A DNA stretch of 58,961 bases from contig OU612066.1 in the NCBI GenBank assembly GCA_914767715.1, positions 39,470,283 to 39,529,243 on the forward strand, written 5' to 3'. Shown in pieces: positions 24,720-35,369 of this stretch. Position 1 is the first letter of the stretch. The number at the start of each line of letters is the position of its first letter. Source of the DNA: Membranipora membranacea (Eukaryota > Bryozoa > Gymnolaemata > Cheilostomatida > Membraniporidae). The position numbers and the translations under genes were made by a program. The notes under the pieces were generated by a model. The model was not told where the DNA came from and searched no databases. It saw nothing but the letters and a program-made list of their open reading frames with translations.

Positions 24720-25168
24720 TACGGAAGACGAGCAATGACAAACAATCATTTTTATTTTTCCCAAGAAAAAAATTGTGTGTCATCCCTCGGCTTCGCAAAT
24801 TTGCCCGGGCTTTGGCAGGAAAAAAATTTTGATAATCAGCAGGTAAAAAAAAAGTTTGTCAGTACTCGGCTACACGAAGAGAGAGGGTAACTCCCAGTAA
24901 GGATGAATTATCCTAGCCTGAATAAGAGCTCTTATGCAATCGGTAACAGGTTTAGTGGGCGTGTCTTTTCTTGGCGGCTATAACAATGTCACTCAATTCT
25001 CTGAAAGTTGACAATAGAATAGCAAAGCATCTCAATGTAGGTAGCAGTTATAGTCAAGCCTGAGCAGGATAAGCCAAGAAGATGAGGAGCTGGGAGTTCT
25101 ATGGAATATGCAAACCAAATATAATATGAGTATGATACTATATAGCTATCTATATTTGCTTGAAAGTA

Positions 25169-28100
25169 ATGATCCGATCTGATGATTGCAATGAACTCCC
25201 TCCTCTTTCATTGTTCATTAAGGTAAGTACATGGGAGGTGCAAACAGGGAGAATTCTCCCTGGTGCAAATCACCAATCCTCATGTGGACATGAGAAAATC
25301 CATTATGTGATGTGAGTAGTCAGTAATAATTGTAACTACAGTAAACGCACAGGACTTAGTCACATAGATGTAACCAACCTTGGTGTTTTGTATTGGTCAT
25401 ATCAAGGAGTAGCCTGTTACTCCAGTCCTTAGTCATATGTATGTGACTACACACATAGAGTACATGATGATGATGATCGGAGTGAGTCACTGGAGCGATA
25501 ATAATATTCAATATTGTGATTGACAAAGATATTTATCCATCGGACTCTTGCAGAGGGTCACCTCCTTTGCAGCATAGCTATATGTATTCTTAATTTGGTG
25601 GTGATGTGTCACTGCCGCTTCTAGGTCTGATTTCTTCCTTTGTAACCAAACGGCACCTTTTTCTCATCTAACCTACAAATATACCAACGTTGAGATATTG
25701 ACAACCTACATTACCAGACATCATCACTGTAATCTGCTTATCATCTGCCTCATGCTTTCCCCTAAAGGCGCGTCAGAGGATCCTTAAGTTAGTTAGAGTG
25801 CTCTGAAGCCATCAGCATGCGCCCCAACCATTAGCTACTCTGGCTGGCTGGCCAACATGAACTTGATCAGCTTGCATCATGATCTCGACTCTCAACAGCT
25901 AATTGCTTAATCGTAACCAAATTTTGCGTGAATCACAAGCATAAAAATTTGATAGACAGTTTTGTTATGTGAATCTTTCAGGTGGAACTCGGAACTTGTA
26001 AAGATGGTAATGTTAAAGACTGCCCTGGTTTCCAGTCGACAGATGACATCACTATCATTGCCTCCATGAGGCCGCTGCTCTCTCATCAGCAGCAGACAAT
26101 GGTAACAGGTTGTTTTACAAAATTTAGTTTTTAATTGATTGTTATGATACAAATTTGCAAAGCATGTATAGGTGTAGGCTTGATGTCATCATGGATTGGA
26201 TTAATATGAAAATCCATGCTGTCATCTTGCAGATCATTTACTATATAACACCTCTGTAAAGTGACCTCAGAGTGAATACAAGGAGTAAGTGAAATCTTTC
26301 CTGTTAGCTGGTCAATCATTTTTCCTGTCTCTGCTACAGTTTAAACTCTCACACCCTCTCATCCTCGCTGTCGAATTGGTTAACTTGATTATTTGTATAT
26401 AGGCATAGCTGTTAAATCCATATTCTCGACAGGGTGGTGTAGTGGTTAGAGTTTGAGAGTTGCAGGTTCAAATCCCAGTCACTACTCATGCTGGTAAAGG
26501 ACAATAGCCTAGCTTGCCCACCCTAACTTTGAACAAGTGTGCGCTGATTAATTGAGTTGTATCACTAATCTTATGTGAGCATATTCTCATTGCCCCCCCC
26601 CCCCCCCCCAAAAGTGGCAATGTATTGCAAAAAAAGTGAATATTATATATTTGACAGCTCTGATTTTTACACACATGTGTCTCACAGCTGAAGACTAGAT
26701 TAGCTTTTATTTATAACAAGCGAAATGATTATAAAAACTTGAAAACTGTTGAAGAGGCTGAATAAGATGCGGATTTATTACATGAAAAGCGACACCCCAC
26801 TCCCCCAACATTACAATCTTGATAAGAGCTATAGTCTGTTTATACTCTGTATGAGACATTTAAGAACATCTCACCCACCAAAATCAGACTATGTACAGTC
26901 CAACACACAGTGTCAAGGCCCCGATAAGAGGGACATGGTGTCTGAATCTCCCTACTTAGTTCATTGTTTAGTTCTTTGTTCTTATCTCAATTATTTTTCT
27001 TTGAAAAAATCCTTCCGCATATGTCAACAGTCTAATCAATCAAACAGGATCATTTCTATATCAACATCTGACGCAATAAGAACATCCAATATTATAGCTA
27101 GCATCATCATCAGTACACTCAACCTCGACTCGAGGACACGCAGTTACCAGCTAGTGCATATCACCTCGAATCAGGGACAGGCAAATATATTCAAATCTAA
27201 ATTCTATTCTTAACACCAGTGCCACCTTAACGCCAGAACCGTGACAACCATGACAATGCAGTGAAGGTGGCGCCAACAGAGAAAATCCAGGATTAGCATG
27301 ATGTGTAACTTACACCAACCATCACTTGCGGCCGATCAACCCACGCTTGCGGCCGATCAACCCTCTTTTTGCGGCAATTGAGAAATGTGTTTTATTCTTG
27401 TTTTTTGCTGGTGTACGTCAGCAGTTTTTCTAAGGTGTCTGGAACCATGCTATATAAGAGCATGGTACACCAATGTAAGGGCCTCTCTCTTTGTTTGCAA
27501 CTTCATTTGGAGACAGGTCAGTTTTTTTAAACATGAAAGTTCTATGAGTTATTATTATAATATTTTCATTTATTGTACGTTAGCGATATTTATAGGGAAA
27601 TAGAACTTGCCTTATTGTTTGATAATGGCGCAGTATAACATTTGGTTGGATTATCTATACCATCATCTAATTGAATTAAATGAATTAAAGCCAGCATGCA
27701 TGGTATCATTAACTAGAGAGCATGACTTGTAGAAACAAGACGTGCATTGTTAAGTTGAATTGCGTTTAATGTTAAACTTGATAAGAATTAAAAGGCATGC
27801 TCTTGAGTCAAGTGTTATATCTCGAAATAAATAAGATCACCATTATATAAATAAGTCAGTGTCACATAGTGAGCATCATCATACCGAGCTCGTGACCACA
27901 GATCTCAGTCGCGGAGAGTTAATGTGGTGACTCCATAACCCGGAATCCCACACCTTTTCCTGTGTTTTTTGATCATCGTATTTCTTGAATACCTCCCTAC
28001 GCTCATTTAGCTGTGTATAATCTAATATCAATTAGTTTTCTTTCAACAGAAACCTGCTAAATTAGCTGAAACTACAGCAAGGAGAAACCCTTCCATCCAT

Positions 28101-28187
28101 GCAAGCTCTTACCCTGCTGCCTCTTGTCCAGCAGCACCAGGAAACACCAAACAGGAACAGAAAGCAACCAGAGACTTAATCAGCTGA
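25169..28187 (+). CDS. Small spliced gene A inside the 6.2 kb TIR element
   Basis: Three exons with clean GT..AG junctions, all in phase 0: 25169-25222 (ATG, then AAG before GTAAGT), 25982-26101 and 28050-28187 (TGA). The product is about 103 aa, beginning MIRSDDCNELPPLSLFIK, with a middle part CPGFQSTDDITIIASMRPLL and a low-complexity Ala/Thr/Gln-rich end. I do not recognise the family. Three junctions agreeing in phase make chance less likely, but the exons are short. It could be a captured host gene fragment or a real cargo gene. Gene B starts 40 bp after its stop, so both may lie on one transcript. Confidence 0.5.
26429..26570 (+). repeat. tRNA-derived SINE-like head within the TIR element
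   Basis: An A-box-like TGGTGTAGTGG (26435-26445) and a B-box-like GGTTCAAATCC (26465-26475) at tRNA spacing, followed by unrelated sequence. This is the layout of a tRNA-derived SINE or tRNA pseudogene. The right limit is approximate. A poly-C run at about 26592-26609 lies just downstream. Confidence 0.55.
27322..27372 (+). repeat. Tandem GC-rich 21-22 bp repeat
   Basis: Two near-perfect copies of a unit containing CTTGCGGCCGATCAACCC, and the beginning of a third, inside the TIR element. The GC content contrasts with the AT-rich surroundings. Confidence 0.8.
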
Positions 28188-28226
28188 AGAAAGAGAACTC
28201 CTAACAAATTTCCACAGCAAGAATCA

Positions 28227-29574
28227 ATGTCTGCAGAGGGTAAGGATACTGAGCTGATAATATTATATGGGAGACTAATTTGTGGACTCAAACTTTGCTT
28301 GGGTCACTGGAATTGAAATTCCATTTTCATTACCCTAACCGAACCAGTGTTGGGTTAGGTCAGGGTTTCAATGATGGAATGACATTTCCAGCAACCAAAG
28401 CAAACTATGCATTGAGCACTCAAACTAGTGTGCACTGTATACTCTCTTACTTTGCGATGTTTTATTATCAGGGTACAATGTGGTGTGTAGTGGTGAAATA
28501 GTTCAACAGTGTTTATTCAAGATTTCAAGAAGTAGGACATACACTTATTTGAACCTGGAGCAAACAGGCCCACAAAAACAGCTGGAGAACAAGCTTATCA
28601 AAAAGTTTGAGCAAGACAAAGCAGGTTAGTAATAGTATGATGGGTGTGCAATGATTGCGTATTGAAGCATCTTTTTAAAATAAAAACAACTCTTAGCCCT
28701 GACATTCTGTCCATGCTATAAACATACAACTCCTATTTTTACACTATTCAGTCAATTCATTAGGACTTGGCAAAAATTCAAAACTTGGGAATTTGTCTTT
28801 GGTACTAGTACTACCCCTTTATCTTACAGATAAAATCTTGGGGACTGGGGCCTTCAGGTAATCTCTAAACACAGAGCGAATCATAGAGATACTTATGTTT
28901 GTTTGCGATATTAATTAATTATATTAGCAAACTCAATCAGGGTGCTTGGTCACTGGGTGCAGGCCCCAGAGAACTGAGAATAAGGTTCATTGCGTAAGGC
29001 AGCCCTCGCACCCTGTATTGCTATGCCTAATCCTGCATATGTTCCCAAGATTGTCATTCTGTGAGAGTGCCATGAAATGGGGACAGACTTGGGGTTTTTT
29101 TTTGTGAGAAGAGTTATGTATTGGGATTATTTTTCCACATTTCATTTTGAAAACTGACCACTGTGTGGAAGTTAACCTGATGTTGAACGGTGATGGTGAA
29201 CTGAGGGTAATTCACCAATAACGTGTAAATAGACTTGTATTTTCCTGTACTGTAACAATGTTTGTATGTGCCTCCATTTCATAAAGTTCACAAATCAGCA
29301 ACCACATTTATGAAACCTAAATTTGTTACAGTTCGAAAACACAGCAAGAACTCAATACTGTACTGTACTTATCTAAAGCACTGTCAAGCTTGGAGTTTCT
29401 GTGTCTGAAGTTTGCCATTGTTCAGCCAAAATTAACCATGTGAAGTGTGATTTATACCCAAAAAGAAAGATCATATACTACAGGAAAATTCATGATTTCA
29501 TGAGTTTTATCATGTTGCATGTATTTATTGTTTCAGGCAGCAAGGAAAAAGACATTGAATGTGATTGCTGGTGA
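28227..29574 (+). CDS. Small spliced gene B inside the 6.2 kb TIR element
   Basis: Exons 28227-28239 (ATG TCT GCA GAG G), 28472-28624 and 29537-29574 (TGA) join through two phase-1 GT..AG introns into a 67-aa product. Its middle reads GYNVVCSGEIVQQCLF and its end ECDCW. It is Cys-containing and charged, with no signal peptide and no domain I recognise. The phase agreement across both introns supports a genuine gene. It begins 40 bp after the stop of gene A in the same orientation, so a shared transcript or a mis-called junction between them is possible. Confidence 0.5.
28938..29015 (+). repeat. 78-bp palindromic-ended repeat, copy 1
   Basis: Begins CAGGGTGC and ends GCACCCTG. It differs from the copy at 36133-36210 at only two positions, while the flanks are unrelated. 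It looks like a very short MITE or another mobile hairpin. Confidence 0.85.
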
Positions 29575-30700
29575 TTGCGGTCCTAAAAGAATGTTACCTG
29601 CACCTTTGTATTTTCACTAAAAGGCCTTGTCCATTTAGTAGGGTGCATCTATTTTCTGAGTGTATCTCACACTCGGCCAATGTATGTTTTGGATAAAATA
29701 AGTTTTAAAAAAACAATTATCAGATGGTACTGCAATAAAATTTACAAACAGAAGCTCATCAATATTGGTTCCTTGTCTACTATTAATGGCAATGTTTGTG
29801 GGTAGTAATTATACATACAAGGCCTTCAGTATAAGGCATACAATGATTGTATATCGATCAATTGTTTTGTCAGGTTTTCACAACTTATGTACCTGTTTAC
29901 GTGAATTGTTATATCATTGACTACTCATTCATTTTACTACCTGAAGACATGACAATGAGTCCCTCTCACTCCTTGGATGCTCTACCAAGTAGCAAATGGC
30001 GCTTTAACTTAACTTAATCTCTTTCGATTAAAATGGTGATGTAGCGGTATATCCTGTGTCTCAGCTAATAGTTGCATGACTATGAGCCTTGAAGAAAAAT
30101 CTTTTTTTTTGGCTTTGGATCTCTCATGTTTTTGCTATTTTGAAGACTGAGTTGAGTAACATGTATCATATTTCGCAAAAGGTCTCTGTCTGTGCATGTT
30201 TTTGCTTCCATTGGCAGTTGATGAGTTGGAGATCTCCATTCCTGTAAATTGTAAATAGTGTCCTGCTATATTTGAATCAAGCACCCTATTCAGTTTGGTA
30301 ACAGATTGCAGAAGAATACACTCTTGTTGAACTGTACTAGGATTGGATTTTCCAAAAAAAGGGGAGATATGATGGCATCAGATCAGAAAAAAAGGGTATG
30401 ATACACCCAATGTTAAGTTCATTGATACACCATTCCATTGGTCTAAACAAGGGTTGCTATATCTGTGACCAAGCCCAAGGACTGAAATTGACTAATTTCT
30501 TGCTGTCACTGCTGAGGTGTGTACTACTCATCAAAAGTCATTGGATTGCACCTGTCAGTGTCCAATTTAAAATCTTGAAGGATGTTATGCGGTTGATTTA
30601 ATTGTCTGCTTGACAAAAGCAAGATGTAATCTGAGAACAACATAAAGATAAGCCACATATTACACATCACATTTAAGCCACACCCACAGCAATTACATTA
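29575..30700. other. Right part of the TIR element, no gene recognised
   Basis: AT-rich non-coding sequence between gene B and the right terminal inverted repeat. No transposase motif (DDE or HUH) could be read in any frame. Confidence 0.4.
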
Positions 30701-30913
30701 TTCCGATTGAGTAATACTTATAGGACAGTCTATGAATCAGAGTTGTCCCCTCTTTGTGTGTAGACGAGGTGAGCCATGTGAATTATTTTACCTGCAGGTA
30801 TACTAAATTTTATATGTCATAGTCCGGGCAAATACCGAAGCCGAGGGATGACACAGAATTTTTTTCCTGTATAGAAAATAAAAAATTCTTTATGTCATCG
30901 TTCGTCTTCCGTA

Positions 30914-31858
30914 GATATCATAGAGGTAGTAGCAAAACCTACACAGTGGATTTCACCTTTGATTTCTGTACCTAAGGCTAATGGTGATATTAGGTTATGT
31001 GTTGATATGCGTAGGGCAAACCAGGCAATTATTAGGGAAAGACATCCCATGCCGACTGTTGATGATTTATTACAGGATATGAATGGCAGCAAGGTTTTCA
31101 GCAAGTTAGACATGAAGGAAGGTTTCAAGCAATTTGCGCTGCATCCCGGTTCAAGGGATATCACAACATTCAGTTGTCACATTGGCTTATACCGATATAA
31201 GAGGTTATTTTATGGTTGCTCTATGGCTCCAGAGAAATTTTATGCAGAGATTCATAGATTGATTCAAGGCATTCCAGGTGTAGCAAACCTCGCTGATGAT
31301 ATTATTATACATGGCTCAGACAGAGCTGAGCATGATGCTAGATTGATACAGGTTCTGGACAGGCTCAAATCAGCAGGATTGACACTCAACAGGCAGAAGT
31401 GTAGATTTGGTGTTGATGAGTTAGAATTTGTAGGTCATAAACTATCAGCAAAGGGCATCGATCCGATGGCTGGTAAAGTTGATGCTATAGTAAACGCTAA
31501 GGAACCAACATGCATAGAGGAGTTGCGTTCTTTCTTAGGATTAGCTAATTATTGTAGCAAGTTCATACCAGATTTCTCGACCAAGACAGAACCACTGCGC
31601 AGACTGAAAAAGCAGCCAGCAGATGGCAAGCAGAAAGGTGTCAAAGAAAAATTTGTTCTCAACCAAGAGCAGATAGTAGCGTTTGAGAAAGTGAAGAAAA
31701 GTCTAGCCAGTAGTGAGACTTTAGGTTATTTTGATCTCAAATATCCGACTAAGGTGGTAGCTGATGCAAGTCCTTTTGGTTTAGGTGCTGTTTTTATCCA
31801 GGATCAGGAGGATGGACCACGGGTTATTAGCTATGCATCGAGAAGTTTGAGTGATGTT
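30914..31858 (+). pseudogene. pol: Gypsy element 1 reverse transcriptase and RNase H, second half
   Basis: Resumes the RT frame interrupted at 24719. Visible are VAKPTQWISPLISVPKANG, LCVDMRRANQAI, FSKLDMKEGFKQ, the catalytic box LADDIIIHG (ADD rather than YxDD), FLGLANYCSKFIPDFS and the start of RNase H (VVADASPFGLGAVF). It stops at SYASRSLSDV, where the LTR of gypsy 2 begins at 31859. The rest of RNase H and the integrase are not found further right. The conserved core makes this a recognisable Ty3/gypsy Pol. Confidence 0.88.
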
Positions 31859-32077
31859 TGTGGTGGAACCGGATATTAGCATAAGGGATCTAGACAGCAG
31901 GTGAAAGATATTAGCAAAGGATGCAGACTCTGACTATATCCGGAGGCGCAAAGAGAGGGTATGACAATAAACGTGGACTGAGAGAGAAGAAGTACTAAGG
32001 AGAGATACTGAGTTACATAAAGAACTAGGGAGCTAGGAGGACCCATACAACTATACATGTAAGTTGAATACACGACA
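31859..32077 (+). repeat. 5' LTR of gypsy element 2
   Basis: A 219-bp stretch starting TGTGGTGGAACC exactly where the RNase H frame of gypsy 1 is lost, and ending ATACACGACA. It is followed at 32078 by TGGTGTCAGATG, a primer-binding-site-like sequence similar to those complementary to methionine tRNAs. The matching 3' LTR is not in the window. Confidence 0.7.
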
Positions 32078-32089
32078 TGGTGTCAGATG
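32078..32089 (+). other. Primer binding site of gypsy element 2
   Basis: TGGTGTCAGATG follows the CA end of the LTR directly. Confidence 0.55.
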
Positions 32090-32228
32090 TAAACTAGAAT
32101 TACAGAGGATTGGCATGAGAGTTGAAATTAGTGAAGGAATAGAGAGTTGAAAGAATTTGAATTTGGCGGAGTGTGACGTCATCGATAAAATTAGGCAAGG
32201 TTCCCGGTAACTCCTTAGTATTAAAGCA

Positions 32229-33297
32229 ATGGAAGGAAAATTTGGAAAGGGTGTGAAGACACCAATGTTTAACATTGAGCAAGGAGCGGAGTTGGAGTGC
32301 TGGAGAAAGTTTATAAAGAGGTTTGAGATGGCAGTAATTGGAGCGGGAATCAGGTACAAAGAGTGTGATGGAGTCAAAACAAAGAGATCCGCCAGCAACG
32401 AACGTCAGCTAATTTTTGATATTGAGCAGAGAAAAGCGACTCTATTAGTAGATAGCATGGGGGAATACGGCATGAACATTTTTAAGACATGGCGCATTGA
32501 AATGGAAACCATGCAATATGAAAGGCTGAAAACCGCGTTCGATGAGCATTTTGCAAGCAGAGAGAATATTGTGGCAACGCGACACAGGTTCTTAGGAATG
32601 GAGCAAAATAGCGAGGAGAGGTTAGATAAATTTATCGAGAGAGTAGAAAGGAGAGGAAGTACGTGTCGATGGGGAGGATTAGAAGAGGAGATGAACGTTC
32701 AGGTAGTGATAGAAGGCATGCATGTGGATAAGATAAGGAATGAGTTGCTATTGAAGAAAGACCTGACATTACAAAAAGTAAAGGAGACTTGCAACAGGTA
32801 CAAGTCAGCAAGGGCAGCTTCTAAGATCCTACAAAGAACCGAGCCAAAACCCATATCAGAAGTGGACGAAGTAACGGAGAAACATTTAGGCGACTATAGT
32901 CAGGAGGGAGAACAGGAAAACATAGATAGAGTTGGAGCAAGCAATTATGGCAGTAGTTTCAACTCGGGATTTAGAGGTCCAGGATATGGGAGAGGGCGAG
33001 GCAGAGGAAGAGGAAGAGGCTGCTAAACGTGTGGAGGATTTGCACATGACTATAAGGAATGTCGAGATAAGAAAGAGAGAGAAATGGGAGCGAGAAGTTG
33101 AAACACAAACTTTAAGTGCTTCGTTTGTGGAGACACCAGCCATCGAGCGAAATTCTGCCCGAGCCGATTCGGACAAAAGGACACAACCAAAAGCAAAGTT
33201 CATGCAGTGGCAGGGTATTCGAGCGAATCAGAGGAATCATTATGACTACAAGGGAGAAAAAAGAGCGAGGATTTCAAGATAGAGAGTCGACAAGAAA
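32229..33297 (+). pseudogene. gag: Gypsy element 2 Gag with disabled zinc knuckles
   Basis: Open from 32229 to 33026 (MEGKFGKGVKTPMFNIEQG...RGRGRGRGC), a capsid-like Gag with an Arg/Gly-rich end. The same frame continues past a TAA and a TGA through two knuckles, the second being CFVCGDTSHRAKFC. The TAA sits inside the first knuckle where CAA would fit, so this looks like point decay of a Gag-Pol frame. Confidence 0.75.
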
Positions 33298-35122
33298 ATG
33301 GTTAAGTTTATAGTCGACACAGGAGCTGGCGTCACAGTGATTACACCAGAGACAGCAGATAGGCTGGGTTTAGACAGGAAATCAACGAAGAGAGAGTTCA
33401 GAGGAGCCGACGGTAATAGGCTCGATATAAAATTCAGGACACACATTACCCTATTGTCAGAATGGGGACAAGCAGTTAGAGGGAGAGCTTACATCTTGGA
33501 GGGAGCCCAAAACAACCTTTTAGGCAAACCAGAAATAAGCAAATTAGAGTTAGTAAAGACAGTACGGAGCATTAGCGGCTGGGACATTGAAACAAGACAT
33601 CCGAAACTCTTTGGTAAACTTGGTGTTTTGCCGGATGTTTTCAAAATCAACGTGAAAGAGGGAGCGAAGCCGTTATGTCTTAATGTCCCAAGGAGATTAC
33701 TGATTGGCTTGAGGCAGGCTACACAAGATGAATTAGAGAGGATGGAAAGCTTGGGAGTAATTGAAAAAGTAGAGAAACCAACTACTTGGTGTTCAGGGAT
33801 GGTGGTAGCACCGAAGTCGAGCGGAAAAGTTAGGATCTGCGTAGATCTCTCAGAACTCAATAAGAGTGTCAAGCGGGAGACTTTTCCTTTGCCCCATATA
33901 GAAGATACTTTATCGTTGTTGGCAGGGAGCCAGTACTTTAGTAAGATGGACGCCAACTCAGGGTTTTGGCAGGTTAGATTAGAGGAGGAATCAAGGGAAT
34001 ACACAACCTTTATCACCCCTTTTGGCAGATACCAATATAGGAAAATGCCTTTTGGTATATCAGCAGCCCCAGAATTCTTTCAGCGACAGATGAATAAGAT
34101 TCTGGGAAGGATGGAAGGAGTAGTTTGCATGATGGACGATATATTAGTAGTAGGGAAGAACAGAGAAGAGCACGATAAAAGGCTTTGGGAGGTACTTTTA
34201 AAGATAGAAAAGGCAGGTATGACCTTAAATAAGTCCAAGTGTGAATTTGGCGTTAAGGAAGCTCAGCACGAAGGGGATAAGTGTGGACCCCGAGAAAGAG
34301 AGAGCAATTAGAGAGATGCCACCCCCGACAGACAGAAAAAGTGTTCAAAGATTTTTGGCAATGGTCAATTATTTGAGTAGGTACAGCCCCAAGTTGTCTG
34401 AAGCAGAAGTGGCCCTCAGAGAGCTGGATAGGCAGAAAAATGAATGGATTTGGCTGGAAACTCATCAGAAAAGTTTTGAATTAGTTAAGGACTTGATAAC
34501 GTCTTCTCCGCTATTGGCCCTGTTCGACTATAATAAGGAGCATAGGGTGACAGCGGACGCTAGCTGCCATACACTAGGGGCAGCATTACTACAAAACCAA
34601 GGTAATGGAGAATGGAGACCCGTGGCATATGCGTCACGAAAACTGACAGATGCAGAGAGGAGATACGGTCAAATTGAGAAAGAGGCATTAGCAATCACAT
34701 GGGCATGTGGTAAGTTTGATTTCTATTTAGTGGGAAGGCGGTTCGAGATAGAAACGGACCATAAACCGTTGATACCGCTATTAGGATCCAAGGACCTCTC
34801 AGAGCTTCCCTTGAGAATCCAGAGGTTTAAAATGAGGTTGATGAGATACTGCTACGACATTTTCCATACGCCCGGGAACAAGATGTTTATAGCAGATCTC
34901 TTGTCAAGGCCACCAACCAAAGATGAAGCAGTTAAGATATCACGGGTGGAGATGCATATACAGAGCCTACTATTAGCCGAGGAAGATGATCTTATTGAGG
35001 AGATAAAGGTCGAAAGCGTATTAGATAAGGAGTATCAGGATATTGTCAAATTTATAAGAGAAGGGTGGCCCGGTGAATTGAAAGGGGAAATGAGGCAAGT
35101 TAAGGGTAGTGCAGCATACTGA
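33298..35122 (+). pseudogene. pol: Gypsy element 2 protease, RT and RNase H; integrase missing
   Basis: 33298-34311 encodes a retropepsin (FIVDTGAGVTVI) and RT (VRICVDLSELNKSV, FSKMDANSGFWQ, catalytic CMMDDILVV). A frameshift and small deletion near 34245-34270 move the frame to 34241-35122, which carries the RT thumb, connection and RNase H (VTADASCHTLGAALL, YGQIEKEALAI, ETDHKPL, ADLLSR). The coding sequence ends shortly after RNase H at about 35122, with no integrase and no 3' LTR. The element is therefore both frameshifted and truncated at its 3' end. Confidence 0.88.
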
Positions 35123-35369
35123 CTCTCGTGATCTGACTGGGCATGTAGATCACTGATAAACTAGGTTATCATTACCACAAATAGGATGTCGTAAGGCTGG
35201 TCATTAATCCTGCGCTACAGATATTTGCGCATGTGCAAGTTCACTGAGTTTAGCTTCAGTTCTAAAACCATTACAAGGCGGGTTAACATTTGCCCTTTAT
35301 TAGGTTAATTTCTGATTGGTTGTTTTTTCTTGCAAAAGCAGATACCAAGAGTCAAACATTCTACGCAAG

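Larger units (their letters stand above)
24720..30913. mobile_element. 6.2 kb TIR DNA element inserted in the RT of gypsy 1
   Basis: The left end TACGGAAGACGAGCAATGAC and the inverted right end TACGGAAGACGAACGATGAC begin long imperfect terminal inverted repeats. They are readable for at least 100 bp and, patchily, to about 250 bp; both include TGTGTCATCCCTCGGCTTCG. The element is flanked by GATATC on each side (24714-24719 and 30914-30919). Removing it with one GATATC restores the RT frame of gypsy 1 (KSD-I-IEVVAKP), so element, boundaries and a 6-bp target duplication are well supported. No transposase was recognised, so it is probably non-autonomous. It contains a SINE-like head, one copy of a 78-bp palindromic repeat and two apparent spliced small genes. 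Confidence 0.93.

Noticed and set aside
26429-26485. Functional tRNA gene
   Set aside because: A and B boxes are present, but the acceptor and anticodon arms do not pair convincingly by eye; more likely a SINE head.
26749-27213. 154-codon open frame within the TIR element
   Set aside because: Composition is low-information, with no domain or splice support. Spliced genes A and B are better supported in the same region.
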